Assembly (NCBI RefSeq): GCF_004014875.1
Contig: NZ_CP034929.1
Location: forward strand, 930,001 to 994,000
Reading direction: 5' to 3'
Length of the DNA: 64,000 nt
Origin: Nocardioides yefusunii
GTDB lineage: Bacteria; Actinomycetota; Actinomycetes; Propionibacteriales; Nocardioidaceae
Shown: positions 11,901 through 17,726 of the stretch, piece by piece
Layout: every line of letters begins with the position of its first letter
Position numbering within the stretch: position 1 is the stretch's first letter
Position numbers and translations under genes: made by a program
The notes under the pieces: model-generated
Database searches by the model: none
What the model was told of the DNA's origin: nothing
The model's input: only the letters and a program-made list of their open reading frames with translations

Positions 11901-12000
11901 GGACGACGTCGTCGGCCTGGGCCGGTGCGGCCGAGATGGTCAGCGCACTCGAGACCAGGGCCACCAATGCTGTGGCGAGGGTCGTGGAACGGCGCATCAT
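2980..12000 (-). CDS. Giant secreted multidomain protein, 3006 aa (Fn3, CARDB/DUF11-like, PKD-like, acidic tract, beta-rich C-terminal half)
   Basis: The ATG at 12000 overlaps the upstream stop as ATGA and follows AAGGAG at good spacing, so translational coupling is likely. Residues 1-29 are a signal peptide cut after AQA. Around 240-330 is a fibronectin III-like domain. Around 380-900 are beta-sandwich repeats of CARDB/DUF11 type (ARVVNSGKERFG, VRVANDGKAE). Around 1040-1560 are PKD or Ig-like units (YTWTQVAGP). Two acidic low-complexity stretches lie near 1650-1670 and 1810-1870 (KDDDAKDDEKKD). Residues about 1870-3006 are a long run of short alternating beta strands rich in Gly, Ser, Thr, Ala and Val, ending in a Cys-containing tail. 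There is no LPXTG and no C-terminal membrane segment, so it is probably released or held non-covalently. I do not recognise the C-terminal half. The function is unknown; a surface fibre, adhesin or scaffold is inference. Confidence 0.88.
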   Translation of the reverse strand: MMRRSTTLATALVALVSSALTISAAPAQADDVVQWYAWTNQSGDNTWSNPKNWNVGDLSSPDAEIVVPTIAPGAGSASQDAVRIDASRLSGPTARVRVDAAAPPQIDRLVTVGDVTLSGGSIVVEEVELTGNGEDEGETPAQVRVSTQLLAPSDAVTGRTVIRSVEGEGTLTLTKSALTTYTHLINKGSFSGLVLQEACPWTETDLEDEYTHLESDTSGSSVLVLDGTQPTYDCDGSTAPVVEAPRAVKAAAGDSGITISFEAPVNEPTDSSVIRDYLVTRYTDVDDDGLPVAATGVELAVVSVDGSVVSGSGQPLVLAPDKAPKRYEVTDSAKIVLGSVAEPILFDPLASYYYTVRTRTATEQSAESAPVNAEIVEDGKVEVSVSTRATPRPGLTVPIDARVVNSGKERFGTVDVTVALPANSFQTLPVSEDLLPSDGSTDRGWTCTTAVIPDQYTLVNCSNPAKLNAGRAYPLLSLHVDVPKDAALTTFDVNYSATTTRDVDGVTTPMPLSSQVPIGFEVLEPHRAHLSAEVGVPGQLPALDEGGKTAWEPVTVRVANDGKAETTGPVTVTVPLAFPHEKSAGAVVAGPGAVAWNAQEDVKDPTPGWTCSAALSDAEQSVTCVTDAAVLAGSATPDLLLPLAAVPVAEGTAPYDLAVQVESTDAFGPVAAPARASVKLPVLSPALLLPNAEKQDVAEWTPEGALVDMASTTNVTLPEEGRTAALSESAVLTLGATNSGQVAFSGALTFVETVPMASEVRLVETGGWSCDRDATTVTCTDDDVEVKAGGTVTGPTLVVSPVSTAPVMPASAFAGSLHTISVATGQSATHSTPITTDLSTPAGQAIPPLSTQGTLESAPLTPGFHTEATFSLKGHPTFGDVDAGVLAFLVPSQVTLDDDADKPAITMTGFADDAPQPVCESYGDTFPGGHEGVVLCDFDQVIPSGSQGDASVGITVGDNVAGALQFPIGLLDVAGDTPAERFIAAWDVLRARGASALQSSSVLSAESVLIAPAAGEDQEVEASTPDEDGLPNPTQVNLDASASVSIGRPFTYTWTQVAGPAVTWLDTDGKATDEKPKSATGERPSFLAPGVSSPTALTFSLLAKDSQGPATGTDTVNVVVNPAAPSAPVINQITLLDAEGARELNALKTPEAGTELTLAVRYNDADSDLVTVTPKVAVPAELANLPFSELSNAKTGMTGRATYRFVWPRDVQRLALSVQASDGTVDTSGTSSGTRADFAIGPDASTLGISVAGPVETVSPGASVDLTVDLVNDTFEGASTQLTWSQVSRTQSSSARGTLTPDEDGRTAVLTVPATARPGDEITVRTHARRGSGSASATATDTTTVTVGAPDPIAIGDFSLEGASGQDDEFVEGDAATFAVEISGGVAPYETEWSTIIGDTEIEAVTDDEGEGNVSLVRATTAELPVGVAAFQLDVTDAIGQTSGQVVEFTVGEYVEPEPDSPACATDGPLGMVLTMARSFVETGVDVTNHVVVTYGDAVVDFGEAGALLSGLPDKVVCNDELVIGFTDAGMTYRGIGLTGLKGSLSTEGITLDEGTVALPSAWNLGSVTLAEVKISFEDYAVTGTLSAADLPLLSDTGLDLSPVTTTLTLREDALLMQASVSQVEGSGQAGVTGAYCWPDSEGCGDIPGLIKDAEETAEDEGSEEKNDEDDDLSGDLVPGELFVHVSAEDFEAFDAAFGGTGLLRHTTGRTTGSVSLELSDGEVELGTDAVVIDGASLEWTPKELGFELSGVVASKAAISIEGSFEDKHNWSATVTGGLAEDWEAAPGLKFTKYDAEAKTGASVTGTIASSTEEDAEEDADAAPAAAPAKDVDAKDDDAKDDEKKDCAPSPKEDDEKKDADAKDGTKDDCEEDEVEATLSMSLALAYEGRWKVGAMSVERLGVQMGLRAAAPVVCGLDEDTVVDDVYFAVDGVANVKTGSTAVDIGAEFCVVPGTSWRAVTTASAPSLTPVQGLTLTSVQLAAQHTAKPKTTSISLAASGSVVGVRGAAVVAVDADAEGTDLAASVTVNLGDITGALSGTGRVIYTSKPIADLGSSVLNAGLGGVAKDAASCADRTSNPTVNGMKVPAGFTAIGQFSLGQDACEFLSKKLDFPAATNVVATVSLSGTTRTVELALSAGKNGVKIFEKSDGTRLQLNTASLRLATDGSLSILGASSLFMPRPDEVGGKNLARLDATAGLSIRLAGVPSVTAALTVDGDNWTNALGIEGLTLSRAAIQVGVVFSAIPTPSVGIAATATKLPTQWKNALGVVADEKVSFALNISVDSPIVSLTLGEQDGRTFMKPVPGLPDALQIDAAQLTIAPFGGKIGEVVFPAGFTVSFDTQVLGVGVHFNAALDMATPSFEADANVGAFSVGPVALDETTVHLSVAPKELKFTFTGGFTINATPGSNASTSATRVTAKVDVEALASGSFNLAFSAAGRNIPLGTVATIENLALNASVKLAKGTDAARNGFSLDGSGQIKVLDKRFVLGGSVVYSSGSLQSLDAVAASDPFSLGGLEVTGNGCSPTALKSLPVSLTSGPDKITFPATGPCLQVGVHPGTTTPVMIAISAKVAVTGLSVELDGSVDATGVAINTAQVQLTDQATATIHNSRLYFSPTNTFGGATITSPVTGRSHPVQNGDFRLQGAAAVKLAGFVEGDLQVDVGRIGAASDVWAKGTLAVGLLQSASSPIHADLKLDGNFAKTGNTYDWAMAGKSDLILGGTRSGNGWVNGYRVASASFSLKPSGFTAAGTLDAGIVQADVNADLAWSNGFSFTVQGRGRMTLLGTGVDAAVLVTNRSTQGAGVIVASADVNANIGQFVNARVSGTFTTTGATCLSGRGSLNVPVGAGAPNLADVAASVCTTGVPNQAAGFKANASAFNGTINLGVQITDASGFHVYGTASLPHRSIGGIECWAWGRICGGAEGALNGTVMLSISSQPRSFSAGGQNWNVGSGIAVAGVANAYLKVCVAGCGSIHMGASISYNPTRFCATAFGEGICYTPPASLSWA

Positions 12001-13259
12001 GCGCGCTCTCCTTGGGGACGACGGGAACGCAGCCACCAGACGGCGCCTGCGCAGGGAAGAAGAAGGAGGGTCAGCCACCAGGGGCTGAGGCCGCCGTCGT
12101 GCTGGTCGTCGGACATGGCAGAACCGCCTCCGAAGGAGACGGTCGTGGTGTCGACGGCGCTGGACGGGACAGCCGGGATCTCGAGCGTCGGGGTGCGGTC
12201 GTCCACGTCGCCGTGGCCGAGCTTGCCCCAGGCACCGTCGCCCCAGCAGAGGAGCGCGGAGGAGGTGGTCACGGCACAGGCCGACGTCGAGGTGACGCTG
12301 AGGGAGACCGCCTGCACCCCGGTGTCGGAGGCGTCCTCGCCCGAGGCCCAGCACCAGACGTCGCCCGCGCCGATCACGGCGCAGGACTGCTCGTCCGCGA
12401 CGGAGACGGCGGCGGCCGCGTGGGGGAGGGGCTGGGAGACGGCGTCGGAGCCGCGGGTCCAGCACTCGACCTCGCCGCCGTCGAGGACGGCGCACGCGGA
12501 GGAGTCACTGACGGACACGCTCGCGGCGGTGTCGCCGAGGGTGACCCGCTGCGGGGCACGCCCCGGCAGCCAGCACTCGACGGTTCCGTTCTCGAGCACG
12601 GCGCAGGACTGCTGCGCCGAGGCGTCGAGCGTGGTGGCCGGGCCGGAGAGAGCCACCGGCCGGGGCCCGGAGGTGCGTCCCCAGCACTCGACGTCGCCGC
12701 CGGCGAGGACGGCACAGGTGGCGTCTCCTCCTGCGGCGAGTGCGGTCGCCCGGCCACTGAGTGCGACCCCCGGTGCCTGGGTGACGGAGTGCGCGGAGGA
12801 GTCCCCGACGTGGTGTGTGCCGCGTCGTCCGAGGCGGGAGTCGTTGCCCTTGCCCCAGCAGTGGACGCCACCCTTCGACGTCAGGGCGCAGGAGTGGAGG
12901 TCGCCGACGGCGACGGCGGTGACCTTGCCGGGCAGGGCCACGGGCGCGGTCGCGTCGAGCGCGGGGCCGATGCCGTCGCCGATGCTCTGGTCGGAGTCCT
13001 GGCCGAGTTGGCCGACGTGGCCGCGACCCCAGCAGGTCACCTCGTCGGGGGAGAGGACGCCGCACGTGTGCTCGGGTCCGGTGGCGACCAGTCCGGGGAA
13101 GACCTGGGCGTCAGCGTCCTGGTCGCTCGCAGGTGCGGCGTGGGCCGGGGACGCGCCCAGGACCAGGGCGAGCAGCACGACCAGGAGGGGGAGTACGTGT
13201 CGGGGGGCGGTGTCGCCCGAAGGCATGACCGACTGCGGAACGGGGAGGAGGGAGAACAA
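11997..13259 (-). CDS. RCC1-repeat beta-propeller protein, secreted and membrane-anchored
   Basis: 420 residues. A TTG start at 13259 has AAGGGA seven bases upstream; an ATG at 13226 (residue 12) is an alternative without a clear ribosome site. A signal peptide spans about 20-41 and is cut after AHA. Then come seven RCC1-type units, each with C-A-V-L-x(4-5)-V-x-C-W (first pair C66/C76, CWGRG), enough for one closed seven-bladed propeller. The cysteine pair in each blade suits an oxidised extracellular location. The C-terminus has a Trp/Leu-rich membrane segment (WWLTLLLLPCAGAVWWL) followed by an Arg-rich tail, so the propeller should face outward. It is first in an operon with two larger secreted proteins; its stop overlaps the next start. 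It has no sortase motif. The partner is unknown. Confidence 0.85.
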   Translation of the reverse strand: MFSLLPVPQSVMPSGDTAPRHVLPLLVVLLALVLGASPAHAAPASDQDADAQVFPGLVATGPEHTCGVLSPDEVTCWGRGHVGQLGQDSDQSIGDGIGPALDATAPVALPGKVTAVAVGDLHSCALTSKGGVHCWGKGNDSRLGRRGTHHVGDSSAHSVTQAPGVALSGRATALAAGGDATCAVLAGGDVECWGRTSGPRPVALSGPATTLDASAQQSCAVLENGTVECWLPGRAPQRVTLGDTAASVSVSDSSACAVLDGGEVECWTRGSDAVSQPLPHAAAAVSVADEQSCAVIGAGDVWCWASGEDASDTGVQAVSLSVTSTSACAVTTSSALLCWGDGAWGKLGHGDVDDRTPTLEIPAVPSSAVDTTTVSFGGGSAMSDDQHDGGLSPWWLTLLLLPCAGAVWWLRSRRPQGERA

Positions 13260-13749
13260 AGCGGTGTCCCTTGTCGTGGGTCACGCTTGGCGCTCCCCGG
13301 GGGGCTCGTGGTGCTCGTGTGCGGCATCAGTTGGCGGAATGCGGCACAGCCACGACTGCCGGCGAAGTCTATAACTTGAGGACTAAATTATCCATTCAGT
13401 CCGATTTATTACAGGAGTCATCGGAGGCGCTTTCTTCTGTCCCATTCTTGACCGTTCTCGGCGGTTTCCGGCCATTCGCATCGACACCGTCAGTGGCGTC
13501 GGCGGGTGGGTGACGCGCTGTGTCTGGGGCCGGGCGGAACGAGTTTCGCGGGTCGAGTTGAAGGACTTGACTGCACCGGAGACAATTCTCGATACGGGAA
13601 CCGACGTGTCCCGAGACGTTGTCACGCCGAGACGTCCCCCCAGTCCAGAGAAGAGAGATGGATCAACATCAAAGACCCGGGTACAGGCCCGGGCCAAGCG
13701 CAGCCCCTGACGAGTCGAGTGCGGTCCGCCCGCTGACGGAGGCACGCGC
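13260..13749. other. Intergenic region between divergent operons, with AT-rich island
   Basis: 490 bases without a convincing gene. Positions about 13365-13420 are clearly AT-rich against the GC-rich surroundings and lie 100-160 bases before the RCC1 gene, the likely promoter area of the minus-strand operon. I could not fix a good -35/-10 pair there. The right half holds a plus-strand promoter candidate and the leader of the CNNM operon, including CCCGGG-N6-CCCGGG at about 13677-13694, which can pair with itself. Confidence 0.5.
13567..13596 (+). promoter_or_regulatory. Promoter candidate for the CNNM operon
   Basis: TTGACT (13567-13572) and GATACG (13591-13596) are separated by 18 bases. 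A transcript starting near 13603 would have a leader of about 147 nt before the ATG at 13750. No riboswitch consensus that I know (M-box, yybP-ykoY) was recognised in this leader. Confidence 0.4.
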
Positions 13750-15210
13750 ATGATGTCGCTGCTGTCCCTCGTCGCAGGCCTCGTGGTGATCGTCGTGATC
13801 ACCGCAGCCACCGCGTACTTCGTGGCGCAGGAGTTCGCCTACATGGCGGTCGACCGCTCCACGCTGGGTGCCGCTGCGAGCGAGGGCGACTCGGTCGCCG
13901 AACGCACGCTGGCGGTCACCCGTCGCACTTCTTTCATGCTGTCCGGTGCCCAACTGGGCATCACCGTGACCGGCCTCCTGGTCGGTTACGTCGCAGAACC
14001 GCTCGTCGGTCAGGCACTCGGTGACCTCCTCGGAGGCGTCGGCGTGCCGAAGGCCGTCGGCATCGCGGTGGGAACGGTGTTCGCACTCGTCCTCTCCACC
14101 GTGGTGCAGATGATCCTCGGCGAGCTGTTCCCCAAGAACCTCGCGATCGCCCGGCCCGAGCCCGTGGCCCGGTGGCTGTCGCGCTCCACGCTGGTCTACC
14201 TCAAGGTGATGGGTCCGGTGATCTGGTTCTTCGACCAGGCCTCCAACCTGCTCCTCAAGGCGATCAGGATCGAGCCGGTCCACGACGTCGAGCACGCGGC
14301 CAACGCCGCGGACCTCGAGCACATCGTGGCCCACTCCCGCGACACCGGCGACCTGCCCCCGGGCCTGTCGCTGCTGCTCGACCGCATCCTCGACTTCCCC
14401 GAGGAGAGCGTCGAGCACGCCATGGTGCCGCGTGTGCGGGTCGACACCGTCGACCCCGAGACCACCCTCGCCGAGCTCCGCGTCGAGATGTCGGGCGGGC
14501 ACTCGCGCTACCCGATCCTCGACGACGAGGACCACATCGTCGGGATCGTCGACCTCGTCGACGTCCTCGCGGCGCGCGACGAGACGCTGACCGCAGCCGA
14601 CCTGGCACACCCAGCACTGCTCGTCCCCACGCTGATGCGTCTGCCCGAGGCGGTGGGCGAGTTCGCCCGCGCCAAGCAGCAGATGGCCTGCGTGATCGAT
14701 GAGTACGGCGGCTTCGACGGCGTCATCACCATCGAGGACCTCGCCGAGGAGCTCATCGGTGAGATCACCGACGAGCACGACGACGACACCGTCCAGCCCT
14801 ACGTCAAGGCGTCCGAGGACGGCTGGCTCATCTCCGGCGTCACCCCGGTCGACGAGGTGGAGCGAGCCATCGACCGCGACCTGCCCGAGGGCGACTACGA
14901 GACGGTGGCCGGTCTGGTCATCGACCTCCACGGTCGTTTCCCCGACATCGGCACCGTTGTCCGTGTCGACCTGGGCGAGGACCTCGGTCTGATGCCCGGT
15001 GAGCCGGACTGGCGCGAGGCCGAGATCGAGGTCATCGAGCTGGACCGTCACATCCCCGGCATGGTCAGGCTCCGTCTGGTCTCCGCCGAGGAGTCCGCTG
15101 CCCACGTCGAGCCCGAAGGCCCCGACGAGGAGCCCGAGGCGCACATGACCGGCGGCTCCGACGCATGGCACGCCGAGCACGCGCGCGCCGAGAAGGAAGG
15201 GGACGCCTGA
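13750..15210 (+). CDS. HlyC/CorC (CNNM) family transporter, three-domain form
   Basis: 486 residues. The start is ATGATG at 13750, with GGAGG about 8 bases upstream. Residues 1-195 are the DUF21/CNNM membrane domain (first segment at 4-26; GELFPKNLAIARPE near 123). A CBS pair spans about 205-335 (MVPRVRVDTVDP, RYPILDDEDHIVGIVDL) and ends in the family signature VIDEYGGFDGVITIEDL. A CorC_HlyC domain covers about 350-440. The acidic, His-containing tail is variable. The family is linked to magnesium or divalent cation export and homeostasis; the substrate here is not determined. The stop overlaps the start of a second, shorter CNNM protein by one base, so the two probably form a heteromer, as is usual for these paired actinobacterial genes. 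Confidence 0.92.
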   Translation: MMSLLSLVAGLVVIVVITAATAYFVAQEFAYMAVDRSTLGAAASEGDSVAERTLAVTRRTSFMLSGAQLGITVTGLLVGYVAEPLVGQALGDLLGGVGVPKAVGIAVGTVFALVLSTVVQMILGELFPKNLAIARPEPVARWLSRSTLVYLKVMGPVIWFFDQASNLLLKAIRIEPVHDVEHAANAADLEHIVAHSRDTGDLPPGLSLLLDRILDFPEESVEHAMVPRVRVDTVDPETTLAELRVEMSGGHSRYPILDDEDHIVGIVDLVDVLAARDETLTAADLAHPALLVPTLMRLPEAVGEFARAKQQMACVIDEYGGFDGVITIEDLAEELIGEITDEHDDDTVQPYVKASEDGWLISGVTPVDEVERAIDRDLPEGDYETVAGLVIDLHGRFPDIGTVVRVDLGEDLGLMPGEPDWREAEIEVIELDRHIPGMVRLRLVSAEESAAHVEPEGPDEEPEAHMTGGSDAWHAEHARAEKEGDA

Positions 15211-16223
15211 TGGAGAACCCGTGGGTGGTGCTCGCCGCCACCGTCATCATCATCGTCCTGTCCGCGTTCTTCGTCGCAGCCGAGTTCTCCCTGATCTCGG
15301 CCCGACGCCACCGGCTGGAGGACGCCGCGGCCACCAGCGCCTCGGCCCGTGCTGCCCTGCGCAGTTCCTCCGAGCTCACGATCCTGCTGGCTGCCTCGCA
15401 GCTCGGCATCACCGTCGCCACCCTGGCGCTCGGTGCGATCACCAAGCCCGCCGTGCACCACTGGCTCACCCCCGTCCTCGAGGGCTGGGGCATGCCGTTG
15501 TGGCCGGCCGACGTGGCGGGCTTCGTGCTGGCGCTCTTCATCGTCACCTTCCTGCACCTGGTGATCGGTGAGATGGCGCCGAAGTCGTGGGCGATCGCGC
15601 ACCCGGAGAAGTCCGCGATCATGCTGGCCCTCCCGATGCGTGCCTTCATGTGGATCTTCCGCCCCGTCCTGAAGGCGCTCAACGGGATCGCCAACTGGCT
15701 CCTGGGCAAGGTCGGGGTCGAGGCCGCCGACGACCTCGAGGCAGGTCAGAGCCCCGCTGCGCTGCTGCACCTGGTGGAGCACTCCGCCGAGGTCGGTGCC
15801 CTGGAGGAGGAGTACACCGCGCAGCTCACCGGTGCCCTCCAGCTCGAGAAGCTCACCCTCGGCGACGTCGTCCGCCACAGCCGCCTCACGACCGTGCCGC
15901 GTGTCGCCACGGTCGGGGACGTCCAGGCCGCGTCGCTCTCCTCGGGCCACCTGCGGATCCTCGTGGGCGACCAGCACTCGGTGGTCGGCATGGTCCACGT
16001 GCGGGACACGCTCACCGTGAACCCGGCCGAGGGCCTCAGCCCGTACCTGCGCAAGGTGCAGCACCTGGGCCTGGACACCAAGGTCTACGACGCCCTCGCC
16101 CACATGCGTCGCACCAAGAGCCAGCTCGTGCTGGTCGACGACGCCGAGGGCAAGGCGATCGGTGTCATCACCATGGCGGACCTGCTCAAGGGACTGTTCC
16201 CGATCGCGCAGACGATGAACTGA
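15210..16223 (+). CDS. CNNM/CBS-domain membrane protein lacking the CorC_HlyC domain
   Basis: 337 residues. ATG at 15210 overlaps the TGA of the preceding gene by one base, and GGAAGGGGA lies just upstream. The CNNM membrane domain occupies about 1-190 (first segment PWVVLAATVIIIVLSAFFV; GEMAPKSWAIAHPEKSA near 119, the same position as in its partner). A CBS pair covers about 220-335 and ends with VITMADLLKGLFP. There is no C-terminal CorC_HlyC domain, unlike the upstream paralogue. It is probably the regulatory or partner half of a two-subunit cation transporter. A strong hairpin follows the stop. Confidence 0.9.
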   Translation: MENPWVVLAATVIIIVLSAFFVAAEFSLISARRHRLEDAAATSASARAALRSSSELTILLAASQLGITVATLALGAITKPAVHHWLTPVLEGWGMPLWPADVAGFVLALFIVTFLHLVIGEMAPKSWAIAHPEKSAIMLALPMRAFMWIFRPVLKALNGIANWLLGKVGVEAADDLEAGQSPAALLHLVEHSAEVGALEEEYTAQLTGALQLEKLTLGDVVRHSRLTTVPRVATVGDVQAASLSSGHLRILVGDQHSVVGMVHVRDTLTVNPAEGLSPYLRKVQHLGLDTKVYDALAHMRRTKSQLVLVDDAEGKAIGVITMADLLKGLFPIAQTMN

Positions 16224-16248
16224 TCCACTGCACTGCTCAGCACTGCGT

Positions 16249-16283
16249 ACGACGGCGTGATCCCATCGGGGTCACGCCGTCGT
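16249..16283 (+). terminator. Hairpin after the CNNM operon
   Basis: A 16-bp stem (16249-16264 with 16268-16283, one G-T pair) closes a three-base ATC loop. There is no U-run, as is common in GC-rich actinobacteria. Confidence 0.7.
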
Positions 16284-16318
16284 CGCGTCCACCGCCGGAC
16301 GGCTCACCCCTGCGCGAC

Positions 16319-16330
16319 TACGATGACGGC
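16319..16330 (+). promoter_or_regulatory. Leaderless-type -10 (TACGAT) before the membrane protein gene
   Basis: TACGAT at 16319-16324 ends six bases before the GTG at 16331. No ribosome-binding site is present, so transcription probably starts at the G of GTG. Confidence 0.5.
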
Positions 16331-17062
16331 GTGGACCTGAGCGGACGACCCACCTCTGGTGGAGCAGCCCTCACGCCGGGACTGGTGTGGGGTCGTGCTG
16401 CCGTGCTTGCGTCCGTCGCGCTCCTGGCCGGGGTGGTCTCGCACGCCCTGGCCGACGGTCGTCTTCCCGGGGCACTCGCGCTCACGCTGCTGTGGGGGAG
16501 TTGCCTGCTCGGGTCGGCCCTGCTGCTGATGGTGCGGGCCTCCGCACCCCGGATCGTCGTGATGCTCCTGGCCGGGCAGACCTGGGTGCACGGTGTGCTC
16601 TCCGCGACCGCTGGTCACCGTGGCGAGGTGGCGGAACAGTTCCCGCCGCTCGCACCGGCGTCGCTGGGGGCACCGACCGGTGGAGGAAGCCTCCTGGAGC
16701 GCTTCCGGGCCAGCACCGACGCCGCCAACACCTACGCACCCGACGACTGGATCCCGCACCAGGTCGACCACCTCACCGCCCAGGGCCCGTTCATGCTCCT
16801 GGCCCACGTGGGGGCGGCAGCAGCGATCGGCCTGTTCCTCGCTGTGGGGGAGGACGCTCTGTGGCGCCTGCTCGCCCTCGCGGCGGTGCGTGCCGATGCC
16901 CGTGCGCGGTACGCCCTGCGTCGGGCCAGTGTCCTCGCCGCCGCATGCGGAACCCGTGCCCGCCGTCCACTCCACACCGAGGGACCGCAGACCTTCGACT
17001 CCCAGGTCCTCGCCACCGGCGTCGACCGTGGGCGTGCTCCGCCGTTCGTGCTCGCTGCCTGA
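16331..17062 (+). CDS. Polytopic membrane protein of copper/heme-peroxidase operon
   Basis: 243 residues, GTG start at 16331 chosen because a leaderless -10 sits directly before it. There are about four membrane segments: near 18-40 (VWGRAAVLASVALLAGVV), 45-65 (ALALTLLWGSCLLGSALLL), 68-90 (PRIVVMLLAGQTWVHGVL) and 145-170 (PFMLLAHVGAAAAIGLFLAV). Histidines lie in or near membranes (WVHG, HQVDH, LLAH), which could bind metal. The C-terminal 70 residues are Arg/Ala-rich and probably cytoplasmic. It lies 78 bases before a PCu(A)C copper chaperone and a Dyp peroxidase, an arrangement repeated in actinobacteria. I cannot name a family. A role in copper or heme handling at the membrane is inferred from context. 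Confidence 0.75.
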   Translation: MDLSGRPTSGGAALTPGLVWGRAAVLASVALLAGVVSHALADGRLPGALALTLLWGSCLLGSALLLMVRASAPRIVVMLLAGQTWVHGVLSATAGHRGEVAEQFPPLAPASLGAPTGGGSLLERFRASTDAANTYAPDDWIPHQVDHLTAQGPFMLLAHVGAAAAIGLFLAVGEDALWRLLALAAVRADARARYALRRASVLAAACGTRARRPLHTEGPQTFDSQVLATGVDRGRAPPFVLAA

Positions 17063-17140
17063 GGCCTGCCCTCACGCGCCCGCACTCACACCTGCACGCC
17101 CGTTCGCGCGCCTCGTCGCGCCCGCTCCACGGAGACGACC

Positions 17141-17725
17141 ATGAAGACGTTCATCCAGATCGCCCACTCCACCCGTAAGTCCACCGCACGCCGCCTCAGC
17201 GCGATTGCGCTCGGACTGACCCTCGCGACCACCGTCGCCGCGTGCGGTGAGGAGGAGAAGGACGACACACCCAACGCCTCTGCCACCCAGACGACGAACC
17301 AGTCGAGCGTCGAGGTCAGCGACGCCTGGGTCCGTGCCACCGCCGGCGCGAAGGACACCACCATGAGCGCCGCGTTCATGGTCATCGACAACACCGGCGA
17401 CACCGACGTCACCCTCACCGGTGCCCGCACCGAGGTGGCGGGCCGGGCCGAGATCCACGAGATGGTGATGGTCGACGGCAAGTCCGTCATGCAGCAGGTC
17501 GAGGACGGACTCCAGGTCCGCGCCGGCAGCGCCCAGCTGCTCCAGTCCGGTGGCAACCACGTCATGTTGATGGACATGCAGACCGAACTCGCGCCCGGCG
17601 ACGAGGTCGCGCTGACGTTGGAGTTCTCCGACGGCTCCACCGTCGCCGTCGACGCCCCGGTGAAGGCGTTCACCGAGGAGGAGGGGCACTACCACGCCCC
17701 CGGCACCGCCGAGCACAGCCACTGA
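17141..17725 (+). CDS. PCu(A)C-family periplasmic copper chaperone, lipoprotein
   Basis: 194 residues; ATG at 17141 preceded by GGAG. An N-terminal export signal ends in a lipobox (TTVAAC), so the mature protein is probably lipid-anchored outside the membrane. The DUF461/PCu(A)C cupredoxin-like fold spans about 55-180. Copper-binding residues match the family: H106, M117, H140 and M142 (spacing H-x10-M-x22-H-x-M). The His-rich C-terminus (HYHAPGTAEHSH) adds metal ligands. The family carries Cu(I)/Cu(II) outside the cytoplasm, often for cytochrome oxidase CuA assembly. It is followed after one base by the Dyp peroxidase gene, so the two are co-transcribed. Confidence 0.93.
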   Translation: MKTFIQIAHSTRKSTARRLSAIALGLTLATTVAACGEEEKDDTPNASATQTTNQSSVEVSDAWVRATAGAKDTTMSAAFMVIDNTGDTDVTLTGARTEVAGRAEIHEMVMVDGKSVMQQVEDGLQVRAGSAQLLQSGGNHVMLMDMQTELAPGDEVALTLEFSDGSTVAVDAPVKAFTEEEGHYHAPGTAEHSH

Positions 17726-17726
17726 C

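Noticed and set aside
9406..13379. Plus-strand frames of 1322 and 563 codons
   Set aside because: Low-complexity Gly/Arg/Asp translations opposite the giant protein and RCC1 genes, without any domain.
13600..13749. Mg or Mn riboswitch before the CNNM genes
   Set aside because: A long leader is plausible, but no M-box or yybP-ykoY consensus was found.
13383..13811. 142-codon minus-strand frame in the intergenic region
   Set aside because: Overlaps the CNNM start, has no recognisable motif and crosses the AT-rich island with abnormal codon use.
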